Part shown: one piece after another, positions 20,652 to 31,770 of the stretch
Layout: every line of letters begins with the position of its first letter
How positions within the stretch are numbered: the stretch's first letter is position 1
Origin: Selaginella moellendorffii
Taxonomy: Eukaryota > Streptophyta > Lycopodiopsida > Selaginellales > Selaginellaceae
Assembly (NCBI RefSeq): GCF_000143415.4
Contig: NW_003314284.1
Location: 602,693 to 666,692, forward strand
Direction of reading: 5' to 3'
DNA: 64,000 bases
Position numbers and translations under genes: made by a program
Notes under the pieces: model-generated
Told to the model about the DNA's origin: nothing
The model's database searches: none
What the model saw: only the letters and a program-made list of their open reading frames with translations

Positions 20652-22724
20652 ATGCTACTGGATCGGGGCAAATGCCTCGATCTTCTCCAATCTTGCAAGA
20701 CCCTCCCGGCGGCGGAGGTAATCCAGTCTAGAATCGAGAAGGATAGGGCTCTAATCGACGCCTTCGTCTCCAACAAGCTCATCGAGGCCTACGGGCGATG
20801 CGGCAGCGCAGCCCTCGCGCGCCAGATCTTCGACGACGAGACATGGCCCAAGGACGCGCTCTCCTGGCAAGTGATGCTCGTCGCCTACTCGCGCAATGGG
20901 CACCTCCGCGAGGCCCAGCGCGTCTTCGAATCCATGCCACACCGGGGACTCAATTCCTGGACCGCGATGCTCAATCTCTACGCGCGCAATGGGCAGCTCG
21001 AGCGCGCGATGGATCTCTTTGCCCGGATGCCGACCCACGACGTAGTGTGCTGGAATTCGGTGCTAGCAGCGCATGCCGCGAATGGGCATCTGGAGGAGGC
21101 AGGGGAGATTTTTGAGAGGGCGATGCCGAGGCGCGACACTGCGTCTTGGAACACGATGCTTGCGGGATTTGGGCAGAATGATAATGTCGAGCAGATGGAG
21201 TGGATATTCCAAGGAATGCCGCAGTGGAACCTTGTTTCGTGGAACGCCAAGCTCGCAGCATATGCCGAACATGGGTATCTTGAGGAGACTAGATGGGTGT
21301 TTGATTCCATGCCAGAGGCGGATCTTTTCTCCTGGAACACACTTCTCAGCGCGTTTGCGCAAGAAGGGAGTTTGCAAAGAGCAAAATTCATCTTTGACAC
21401 TATGCCGGAGAGGGATCTTGTGTCATGGACGGCTCTCATCACAGAATTCGCCAAAACTGGGCATCTTGTGCAGTCTCGGGCGCTGTTTGACGAGATTCCA
21501 GAGAGAAACCTTGTCTGCTGGAACGCGATGATCAGTGGCTACTGCCAAAACGGAAGCCTTTCGCAAGCGCAGGCGTTGTTTGACGAAATGCCGCAGAGAG
21601 ATCTCGTCTCCTGGACAGCCATGGTTGCAGCGTATGGGGAAAACGGGCATCTTAGTAAAGCAAAAGAGATGTTTGATCGTATGCCCCACAAGGGCTTGGT
21701 TCCGTGGATCACGATGCTTTCCTCCCATGCTCACAGCGGCGATCTCTCCACCGCCCTAGTCATGTTTGATTCCATGCCACACCACAACCTCGTCGCGTGG
21801 AACGTAATAATCTCCGCGCACGCCCAAGCCGGGCATCTCCAGCAGACGCGCAAGATCTTCGCCGCCATGCCGCAGCGCAACCTCGTCTCGTGGAACGCGA
21901 TGCTGCTGGCGTGCTCCCAACACGCCGACAACCCCCGCGAATCCAGGGCCGTGTTCGACGGGATGCCGCAGCACGACCTCGTGTCGTGGAACGCAATGCT
22001 GGGGGCATATTCGCGGCTCGGGCATGTGGAGGACGCCAGATGTCTGTTTGATTCCATGAGGCGGCGCGAGCGGCTCGACTTGGTCTCACTAAACGTGATG
22101 CTGGCGGCATATACCCAGCGCGGGCATATCAGCGAAGCTCTTCTTCTCTTCAATGGTATGGCCCAGCAGGACATACACTCGTGGACCAACATTCTTGCGG
22201 TGTATGCCCAAGCCGGGCATCTGGAGCTTGCGGTAGCATTTTTCCAGAGAATGCCCGAGCACGACACGGTCTCCTGGAACGTTTTGCTGGCTTCCCATTG
22301 CTACACCACTGGAAGATTTAAAAGTTCCACCGTTTTGGATAAAACTTTAGAGACCTCCTCGACGATGAGACTCACGCAAGTGCCCGATGGGGCTTGCTTC
22401 GTGTCGCTGCTCAGCGCCTATAGCTCCCAAGGCAAGGTTTTCGATGCTATGCGCGTTTTCAGGTCCATGGTTGTGGATTTCGAGCTCCAGCCTTGTAAGC
22501 AGCACTACAGTTGCATGGTGGACGTGCTCAGCCGGGCTGGACGTCTCGACGATGTACAAGACTTGGTCGATAGCATGCCGTTTGTGCCTGATGCATCAGA
22601 TTCGAGGTGCTTGTTAGCGAATTGTAGGAATCAGAGTGCCAACCTTGGATATCTGAAACCTCCATCTGAGTTTGAGGAAGGAGCGTCCTTCGTGCTCCTT
22701 GCAAATGCGTACAAAAGTGTGTAA
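20652..22724 (+). CDS. Pentatricopeptide repeat (PPR) protein, S-repeat rich
   Basis: A single exon of 690 residues. After a short N-terminal segment come about 17 successive repeats of about 31 residues with the W-N/T-x-M-L-x-A-Y pattern (for example VSWNAMLLACSQH), ending in a HYSCMVDVLSRAGRLDD block and a truncated E-like end (FVLLANAYKSV). No DYW domain follows. PPR proteins bind single RNA bases per repeat, and most act in organelles on editing, splicing or stability. No clear transit peptide is visible. The ATG lies only 45 bp after the stop of the chromodomain-like gene on the same strand, so its promoter must lie in that gene or transcription is coupled. Confidence 0.9.
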   Translation: MLLDRGKCLDLLQSCKTLPAAEVIQSRIEKDRALIDAFVSNKLIEAYGRCGSAALARQIFDDETWPKDALSWQVMLVAYSRNGHLREAQRVFESMPHRGLNSWTAMLNLYARNGQLERAMDLFARMPTHDVVCWNSVLAAHAANGHLEEAGEIFERAMPRRDTASWNTMLAGFGQNDNVEQMEWIFQGMPQWNLVSWNAKLAAYAEHGYLEETRWVFDSMPEADLFSWNTLLSAFAQEGSLQRAKFIFDTMPERDLVSWTALITEFAKTGHLVQSRALFDEIPERNLVCWNAMISGYCQNGSLSQAQALFDEMPQRDLVSWTAMVAAYGENGHLSKAKEMFDRMPHKGLVPWITMLSSHAHSGDLSTALVMFDSMPHHNLVAWNVIISAHAQAGHLQQTRKIFAAMPQRNLVSWNAMLLACSQHADNPRESRAVFDGMPQHDLVSWNAMLGAYSRLGHVEDARCLFDSMRRRERLDLVSLNVMLAAYTQRGHISEALLLFNGMAQQDIHSWTNILAVYAQAGHLELAVAFFQRMPEHDTVSWNVLLASHCYTTGRFKSSTVLDKTLETSSTMRLTQVPDGACFVSLLSAYSSQGKVFDAMRVFRSMVVDFELQPCKQHYSCMVDVLSRAGRLDDVQDLVDSMPFVPDASDSRCLLANCRNQSANLGYLKPPSEFEEGASFVLLANAYKSV

Positions 22725-22938
22725 TGTCTTAAAGGATTTGAGACTTCTTCGGCTTTACACAGAGACGCACAAGGAGCTCATTTGAACCCAGCGGTAAGCG
22801 CACCTGTCGCGGATGTTTTTGATCTCTTGGGCTGGAAGATCGACCAGAGGCCTCAGGTTGTTCACGGCTACAGCGGCCTTCAAGTTTCTTTCTGGGATCT
22901 GCTGGAAAAGTCGTCGTTAGAAGAGGCTTGGAACCATG

Positions 22939-25900
22939 CTAAACTACCTTCTGAAGGACGCGGTTGACATCCAACAAGCGGAAGAAATGCGTGAGCTGAT
23001 TGTACAAGTCCACTTGCGAGTACTGCTTCACGTGCAGCGTTAAGAGAAAATGAAGCATGAAAAGGTGCTGGGATGCTAACCTGGCGGACAAGACGACCAT
23101 TGCATCTTGGAAAGTTTGGGCACACTGCACCTCGCTCGGCATCCCCTACTATTCTCAAGATCGTGTCCCTCGACGTGTGGTTGCACATCTCATCGTCGCA
23201 CTTGAGAAATAAAGATAAAGAAAATGTCAGTTGCGCTCTTTCAGTTCAAGGAGCATACGTACCACCATCCAACAATCATAGTACCGTTGAATAAACTCTG
23301 CTGCGCGGTCCAGGACCTGAGGAGAAACAATCGATAAAGGCTCATCGGAAGTACAAAAAATGAAAGAAGTACCAGATTGGTGAGCTTTGGAGCAGTAACG
23401 TTTTGAGATTGTCCAACGGAACAATGAGGACACACTAGAAGCTTACTGAGAAGAGACTGAGTGCCGGCATTCTCGTCCTCCGATTGATCCTCTCCAACCA
23501 AAGTAAGAACGTGACTTACTCCAGGAAATGGATATCTAGCAGCACAACTCGAACACAACAGTTCCAAAGCCTCGCACCGGTTATATCTGTCAGATCGAAG
23601 TGAGATCTTCCACAGCATAACAAAAAACACTACCTGTCCTCATCATCAAGAACAGATGTGGCCACAAGCGCATCTTCTTTATCAAGTGTGGTTGACACTG
23701 AGCGTTGTTGAAACTGTCAGCGTGAGAAATGTGAGCACCTAAAGAGAAAAGACGCGTAGAATATGACCTTGGATGGATCCAGACCCAGACAATCGGCAAT
23801 GTGACTTGGATCGGTACCTTCAATGGGTGTACATAGTCTTGAGACTACGGGATGAATCTAGAAATTGCCAGTTTTCGATAGTAGAAAAATATTAACGAAC
23901 TAGCGAACCTGTTGAGATAAATAGTAGTCTACGTCGATAATGCATCCACCACCTCCAGCTTTTAACTCGTCTGGATGCCTTGCCCTCTCAGCCAGTGGAA
24001 CACCAAGCACACCCTGCAGTTCTATTTATGTTGATGTATTGAGAAAAATAGATTTCGTACCTCTTGACAACATATGACATATGGAATAGTATCTCCAGGG
24101 AAACATTTATGGCCTTCCTGTTTTCGTCTTAGAGCAACCTGAAAAATACAATTTCCATAGGACAAAAGAAAAGAGAGAGATTTAAGAGATGCCAACCTGA
24201 ACATGAGGCTGGTTTTTACTGTCAGGGTAGTCCTCTGGTCGTTTGCTTAAGCTCTTTGTGATGACATACTTTTCAAGTTCAATTCTGCCATTTCTCATAT
24301 CATCTTGCAACTATGAGAAGAAAAACTAATTAGAAAAAAGAAAAACAAACAAGAACGCACCTTTCTTAATTTATCGTGGATAGCGTCAACAACATCCTCC
24401 CGTGAACTGTAAAATTCGTCGCGATATGAATTTTTGTTAAAGAAAAAGAAACTTACCCTTCCGATAAAATCTGCTCGAGAATAAAGTTTCCCACATCTTT
24501 CGATAGAAGGCTCCAGTCTCTTCGAACTATATCCAGTCCTCTTTGCTCTATTACCTGCACCGCAACTTCCTAGAGCTCACAATCAAAGAAAAACTTGCTT
24601 ACCTCTCGAAGTTTTCCGTCAGCACTGGTTTCAACTTTCACGCAGGCATACTTCTTCTTTTTAAGTAGAAGCATTCTTTTGAAAACGCCATCTAAGTCGA
24701 TTTCCAGTAGTTTGTACTTTTTGTTAACCTGAACTTCGAAGAGTCAAATTCAAGATAATCTAATCAAATCTTACCTCCTTAATAACTTGCGCGGCAATGC
24801 TTTTGGCCTTTAAAAGATCGTCCAGCCCCGTATTGATCATTATTGAATCAGTATCCCCATAGATCACCTGGTCACAGAGATAACTGTAATATCTTAAGTA
24901 GATAAAACATTTAGTACCTCTAAATTCAAGACGTTTTGGACAAGATCCACTGTACTTTGAAGTATTTCGCGTCCCTATCACAGTATGCATAAGAACAAGT
25001 TCTTTCAGAAAGAATAAAATACCTGTGAAGTTATCAATTCGGCAATGAACTTGGCATAAAACCTCGAGTTGGGAAATCCCAAACAACCGTACATACTGAT
25101 TGCTTCTGCATTTGAGAATCTTGTACAGAAGCTAAGATCCATACCTGTTAGCAGTAAGTTTAAGAGCTTGCTGCTGTATGTCCATCTGCTGGTATTTCAA
25201 GACATCCGTTGTTTTCTTAAGCCATTGCTTCACCTGTTTCCTGCGATCAACCAATGCTTTCAAGACCTGACAAAGACAGCAGATGAGAGGAGTCCCCTGT
25301 ACAAGCATACCGGCGTACCTGCGGGAGTACACCAGGTGCATCCGCATTTGGCAAAGAGGATATTGAACCATCTGAGGACCGCTCAACAGTAGTAAAACAT
25401 ATATTGTATTCCTACGGCATTTCATGAAAAAGAAAACGAAACCGTGAGCTTTTGAATACTAACGACAAAATACCTGGATTATAGATGGATAAAGACTATT
25501 GAAATCCAGAAGCAAAATATACTTGTCGTAAAGCCCCTTTTTCGGTTCGAGAACCAAGCCGCCAGTGTAAGCCGGAGCTTTCTTGTTCTTTGCCTCGACT
25601 GCAGAATCCGGCTCAAAGTCTTCATCTTGTTGTGCTTTTTTCCTCTTTTTCTCGTTGTCTTTCTCTTTTTCACTAGCAGATACTTTGTCAGGAACAATAT
25701 ATTTACGTCCATAAAACTCATGCAAGAGCAGATATTCAACTCTTTGTGCCCTTGCACCCTGTTGTTCATAACATGAGATAAGAATGGCAGTTGGCATCTG
25801 TAACTTACTTGTAAGGTTTTACTCCACAAATTACCGCTAATGTTAGTGAGTTGCCGTGTAAGCGGTAAAACACTAAGGTGAAACATCAAACTCAACGACA

Positions 25901-28750
25901 ACCAAGCGTCGGTTTCACCAGATTGAATCTGTAAATATATACCGTAAACGCAAAACCACTGCGAAAGAGAAACTCATACCAGTTCAAACAGGGTGGACGA
26001 CGTTTGGAACATGTTTGGAATCTCTGATGGGGAGATTTCTTTTCTTTCTTTTCCCAGCTGAGATTTCGACAATTGCGTTAAAGTATAGCTCACCTGCACA
26101 ATTCAAATGCTCAGTATGATAGAAATTATGTCACAAAAGCTTACTTCCTTCACAAGCTCTCTAGAAGAAAGATATGTGTCACATAGTAACCGGCCGGCAA
26201 CACACGACATTACTCCTGGACCCGCTCCTCCTCCAAAATTATTTCCACCACCAACCAGCCTAGGCATCTGAGACCTTTTCAGCCGCCCGACTCGAGACCA
26301 CACGTTGCTTGGAACTTTGCACGCCTGATACACATCAATGAGCAAATGTCGTAATCGCATAGCTTTCGTACTTGCAAGCGATGCAGGAGGACGTCGAGAT
26401 CAAACCCCGAAATGTTATGTCCAACTAGCACGTCAGGGTCTAGTTGATGAAGCTTGATCATCAGACAATTCAATAGGGCACGCTCACTGCAGGAAACAAA
26501 GAAATCAGGATAAGTGGCTCACGTTGCCAAGCTTACCTCCCCTCACAGCTCAAAACGCTGCACCCGCTCTTGTTATTGATGAGTGATACCTCAGAAGAAA
26601 ATCCCATCGGATATACTCCGCCATCGAGCTTGCGGACGATGCTAAAATGTTCTAGCATCTCTTGCTTGTTCCACTCGGACTGCGGCATGGGTGCATCTAC
26701 CTGCAGAAAAACCATGTCACAAGTTCATCACAAAATCAAATGTGACAAGTATACCTTTACGCGCTCGCAAAACACTACCGATGCAGAGACAATCTCATTT
26801 AGATTTTGTTTCTGATTGACTACCGTCTTCAGACTGATGCTAGCAACAATCAGCCTCGGGATCTCAAACGCAGGTTTCAAAGTTGATATATTAGCTACGT
26901 CTTTCGGAGAATCCACGGAAACCTCCACTTTGCACCAGCTGATCTGAAACAACAGGATAGTGTCAAGATAATCTATCTTTCGTCATTACCAACCTGAGAA
27001 GAGCATGGTATTTGGTGCGGGTTCGAGATGGACAGCCAACAAGGTCCCTTGATTCTTCTTTTAATGAGAAAAGTTTCCAGCGCACTATGCAATATTGAAA
27101 GAAACTGTCAAAACTAACAGTACTCATAATTAAAGCATGCCTTCACCTTGTCCGTGTTCCGAATAAGCTGGTGAAGTGCGCTCCTCTCAGATCACCCGGA
27201 AGCGTCGGATCCTACGGGATACGAAACTAACTAATTAAAACTAAATGGAAAGCAAACCTTGAAGGGATAACTTAATTTTAAATAATAATGAGCGCCTGAT
27301 CGCACATCCATTCTGTCGAAGGCATATGACCTCTGGAGAAAAGAAAATATTTGTGATTTGAAGATACTGAACTATGTTATACCTTCACAGGTATCATGCT
27401 AAACTTCGAAACGTTGAGCTCCATCAACTTTTCTGAGAGCTCCATTTTCATTTCTCTAGCCATTTCCTGGAATCTGCATTGTCAGAGCAGGAACAATGTC
27501 TAAAATTCAAGGTCCCACCTGAAGCTTCAACTTCAGTTCGGATGATGTTGCTTCTTGTTCCAGAGTGTTGACGAGGCCGTCTGGAAATACCGACGGACCA
27601 GGAACTGCAAAAACACACCGCTGGATATTTCTCACGGCAACACAACAGCTGACATATTTTCCACCTCTTTGAACCTGCATCGCAACCAATCCTGAGACGT
27701 AAGTTTATAGCTGAACTACGTACCTTTCCAAAGAGGAAAACAGTCCCGGAGTTTGCACCGAACGCCTCCTCGTAGGCATCAAGGAAGAAAAATGAAAGGT
27801 TTCCCATCTCGTCAGCCGGGAGGGCTGACATTTCTCCTAGGCCAAAAGAATCTTCAGCCGCTTTGATTCGTTCATTTTCACTCGTGCTATGATCCGCGTT
27901 GAACGGCAGTGGTGGAAGCTCTCGACTTGGCTCCTCCACCTTGATTTTTACTTCCGCATCAGCTACAAGAGAAGTGGAAACCGCAGAGTCTTCTGCCTGC
28001 TTCTCTGATGTAGAAGGTGGTGGTGGAAGTGAGTCCTCCTCCACCTTGGCAGCTATTTCCATATCAGCCATAAGAGATGGCATTTCCCTGGAAAAGTGAC
28101 TGTCTTCCTTTGCCTCCGATGTTTGTCGGTGCTTCTTCTTCCTCTCCCGATGAACACTGTCCGCGCCTACAGCAGCGAGAACGTCATCCAGCACCTGGTC
28201 CGCTCCATCGAAGTCTCTAGCTTTGGAGGATTTGACGCTCATTCCCGACCCAGCAGCAGCAAACATACTGGAGACACTCTGCTTCCCCATGAGCGAAGCT
28301 GCTGCCATGAGCTCCCTCTCCTTTCTACTGGGCACATCTCTCTTCTTCTTCGGATCTACAACACAACACCACAATTCCTTCATCTGAAAGAGGGAAAAGA
28401 ACAAGACTCTTACCAGCAATCTTTTTCTTTTTGGCAGCACCGTCCTCCTCGTCAGAAGATTCCGGCATTGCCCCAACATCCCAATTCTCCTCCTCGCCAA
28501 TATCAGCATAGCCGAGACCATCGTCATCCACCACAAAATCCTGAGACTCGAGCCGCCGCTTGGCCACCAGCAGCGCGTAATCCTTCTCGTCTAGCCTATC
28601 GAAGATCTGCTCCTCTACCTTGAGCTCGAAAGTGTCGACGCGGCGCCCTCCTCCCTCGCGCAGCCTCTTGAGCTGCTCCAATGCCGCAGATCGAGCTGAT
28701 GCCTGCCCGGCCGCTCCCGCAGCCCTCCTCGCATTCTCCCGGGAACCCAT
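22939..28750 (-). CDS. POLA1: DNA polymerase alpha catalytic subunit
   Basis: A many-exon gene read on the minus strand; exons are short with introns of about 50 nt. Exon 1 (28750-28414) has the N-terminal [11 protein letters not shown] and a [18 protein letters not shown] block. Exon 2 (28355-27724) is basic and acidic and ends in [18 protein letters not shown]. Later exons give the inactive exonuclease-like [14 protein letters not shown] (about 26.4 kb), motif [12 protein letters not shown] (about 25.5 kb), motif B LKLTAN then [13 protein letters not shown] (25.2-25.1 kb), and motif [10 protein letters not shown] (about 24.87 kb). The C-terminal zinc modules are CPHC (about 23.4 kb) and [11 protein letters not shown] (about 23.1 kb), and the end is [15 protein letters not shown]. 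This is the primase-associated initiator of nuclear DNA replication. All polymerase carboxylates are present and the gene looks intact. Confidence 0.93.
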
Positions 28751-28829
28751 AAACCCTAAGAAGAATCTCCCGGGACCTAAAATCCCAAAAATTGGCGGGA
28801 AAGTTTAAAGCTCGAGAGCTTTTTTTAAT

Positions 28830-30981
28830 TCATTCATCTTCGAGGATTCGGCGGTGAGCATTGACGCAAGCAACACTGCAGTACTTAAACTCAAACTTGT
28901 AGAATGGTACCTTGTTTGCGAGAGAGCTCGCACAGCACGAGCACAACTCCGACGATCCGGCGCTTGTCATCGAAGCCTTCATCCTCGATTCGGCAGCAGC
29001 AGCTCGCAACTCTCTTTGCGTCGCATTCATCGCCTGATTGATCATCAACGCAAAGTTAGTCCAGGGCAATTCCTTTCTGTTTTATACCTCTTGTGTTGGA
29101 ACTTCCTTAGGGGCACTCGTCCCTGGTTTCTTCGAGACCTGTGCAAGATGTGATTTGTTTCGGGCATCTACATGTAACATTGCATTTAGAGAACGAGTAC
29201 CTCTGCTGCCGCGGCTGCTTTTTGTTGTGCTTTTCTTTCAAGTTTGCGTTCCTTTTCCTTAGCCCTGCGTTTCGCAGTCTTCTCAGCCTGCAAAAACCAT
29301 AGATCTGAGCAGGGAGAACCGGAGGAATTGTTTAGTTTTTTCACCTGTTTCGCAGCTTGGGCTGCTTCCATCTCGTCTGTCAATGGACTTGGCACGTTGG
29401 CAGCATTCCAATCCCACATGTCCAAGTGAGAGGCCATGAACTTTCGAAACGCGTTCCTGGTTTCCTTGTGGCTTGCAGCCGCATAAGCTGTTCGTCCCCG
29501 ATGCTTAACACAAGGATCCGCGCCGCTCTCCAGGAGATCCATCACTAGAGCCGCGTTTCCAGCCACTACAGCCTCGTGCAATGGCGGCGGCGGCACCTGA
29601 GCGGCGGCGTTTTCCTCGGCAGCCGCATCCAAGTCTGTGTTGCTCCTTTCGTGTTGAACCGTGACTTTTTTCTCGCTTTTCTCAGTAGAAGGTGGCGGTG
29701 CTTCGTCGGGAACACTTAAAACTTCTTCCTTCTCCTTGTACTGTAAAGAGGAGAGGCGTCCATATACTCGTCTCGCTTCTTTGTACGTTGGCCTCCTGGT
29801 TGGAAATGGAATGGATCGAAGTCGACTGTCCTCCCGGCTTAGTAGAGGTTTGTCTCCAACGATCGACTGGCTATTCCGTGATGGAGCGAACACGAAAATG
29901 CAGCTAGCTTCTTGCAAGTAGTCTCTCCAGGACTCGAGCAATGTTTTGATTTCCTAAAACAAACGCATCTAAGAAATTGGAACATTATCACAAAGTCATG
30001 CCCACCTTCTGCAAAGCCATTTCGTTGTAGCGCCTGAGAGAAGCCCCAGCGGATTTGGGAGCTCTACCAGTAGCATCTCGATTAGCCTGTTTGCCACCAG
30101 CCTTTGCCCGCACCACGTATCTACAAGGAAAAACAGAAAATCCATGAAACACGTCCAGAAAACCAACAAAAACGAAAGCAAACCTGTGATAAGTCTGATG
30201 TGCTTGAACCACGCCAGTCTTTATGTCCACCACCACGCCAGCAAAGTGACCCCCGACTGCGAGCAGTACGACCCAAACGAGCTTGGGCGAAGAAACAAGA
30301 GATTTTAATCGTGAGAGGAACACCGTTTCCGTGACCACTCCAGCTTCTTGTTGATCGTCTTTCTGCTTCTCCAGTTTCTCGCCGCTATTCAAAACCAGGC
30401 AGCTCCAGACCTCGACGATCGAGCCAGAGCCAAGCAGCAAAGGAATGATTACTTTGCCAGCCACATTCTTACTGCTGTGTTTCTCTTCGTCTTCCACATC
30501 GCTCTCCGAGCCGGATACGCTGGAAACATCAGTGTCACCCGCAATGTCTCCGCCAGCGAATCTCTCAAACTCCTCTTCAGTGAAACAAGCCTTCCCAGCA
30601 ATCTTTCGCTTCACCTAAAAGTAAAAAAGCTCCTTGAACAAAGCAAGAAAAAACTCTAAGAACTACACAAACCAAACAAGAGAGACTACTTACATTCAAG
30701 CGATGGAAATCGGATTTGAAATGGCCCCTTTGATCCTCCCCGTTCTGAAACTTCATACCACAGGCTCCACACGTCCACTTGCTCAGCCTTGAATCCTCCA
30801 GATCCTCATCCCCGGCGGCAGCCTCGCCCAGTTCCACAGCGCGCTCCTCAGCTCCATCCGGCCGCAATGCGCCTTGGCCACTTCCATCCGCGTCACAATC
30901 CACGCTGAAGGCGTAGATCCGAGCGCCATCGAAGAATCCCGGCGCCAAGGCAAACAGAGACTCTGCATGAACCCTAGGCAT
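28830..30981 (-). CDS. ANKZF1: Vms1/ANKZF1 homologue (ribosome quality-control peptidyl-tRNA cleaving factor)
   Basis: Exon 1 (30981-30694) ends in a C2H2-type finger, CGACGMKFQNGEDQRGHF followed by KSDFH. Exon 2 starts at 30614 (VKRKIAGKACFTEEEFERF). A VLRF1 (eRF1-like) domain follows, with LVWVVLLAVGGHFAGVVV, QAHQTYHRYVVRAKAGGKQ and SAGASLRRYNE; the GGKQ Gln matches the catalytic position known from the Vms1 family. Then come an ankyrin stretch (PPLHEAVVAGNAALVMDLLE), an Arg/Lys/Glu/Ala coiled coil resembling a p97/Cdc48-interacting motif, and a C-terminal Cys cluster (CSCCASSL ... FKYCSVACVNAHRR). Family members release nascent chains from stalled 60S subunits. The stop is at 28830 and exons appear complete. 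It lies head to tail, 80 bp downstream of POLA1's start in window coordinates. Confidence 0.9.
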
Positions 30982-31090
30982 TTCTCACAAAATTAGGGTG
31001 CTTGACCAAAAGGCTTTTAAAAGTCAACTTTTTCATTGACCGAATAGATAAATAACTTTGTTAATCAGATATCAGATAATTTTCTAATAA

Positions 31091-31469
31091 TTATGCAAAC
31101 TGGACATAATTGCCCACTTTGTTAAAATGACCCATCATAACCCAGTTTTGGTACCCATACCATCCTGTGGTCTTGAAAACACCCTCTCCATCAAAGCTCA
31201 TGGCTATGAATTCCACGCCGTTTATCATCCTGGAGCAATTCGAGGCTGCGCTGCGGTTGTAAGTTTGCACCTCCCAGCTGTTGCCCGCCCTCCACACAAT
31301 CGCATTCCCATGTTCACGGCAGTTGTATAGGAATTTGAAAAGCGGAATGCTCCAATCGTCCTCGCCTGGAGATTCAACATGAGAGCAAGCAATAGAGGAA
31401 TTATATACTTGAGTTTGGGAGGATGAGAAGAGCTAGTGTGATCAATTGTAGCAGGCGCTGATTTCTCAT
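31091..31469 (-). CDS. Small secreted protein, two exons
   Basis: Exon 1 (31469-31409) encodes a signal peptide (MRNQRLLQLITLALLILPNS). A 43-nt intron (31408-31366) joins it in phase to exon 2 (31365-31091), for 111 residues. The mature part has LYNCREHGNAIVWRAGNSWE, NRSAASNCSRMINGVEF and a Trp/Tyr-rich end (GWYGYQNWVMMGHF). Two Cys residues could form one disulfide, and NRSA and NCSR are potential N-glycosylation sites. I do not recognise the family. A broken paralogue lies at 37330-37740 in the same orientation, on the other side of the LRR and INTS9 genes. Confidence 0.7.
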
Positions 31470-31770
31470 ACTGCAAAACCTTCTCACCCGTCGAAATGGG
31501 GCAGATCCTAAAACAATGTTGTTTGTAGTGAACAGTGCTATTGATGCTGAATCGATTCGAAGACTATGTCCAAAGCGCGTTGATAATAGTAGAAACTGAT
31601 CCAAACAGCAAGTCTGTCAAAGTCAGTCTTTTGGAAAGGACATGAATTGATTGATAACAGTGATACAAGGGAGAAAATGAAGTCTGTAACGACATGCGTT
31701 TCTCTCTACTTAGTCAACACAGCGACTAGGTTCTCATTGTTTCTAACTAGAGTTCTAGCGCTTTACAAGA

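Noticed and set aside
20798-22267. Other-frame and antisense frames of 100-178 codons across the PPR gene
   Set aside because: Shadows of a repetitive, GC-biased coding sequence; the 690-codon frame is clearly the real one.
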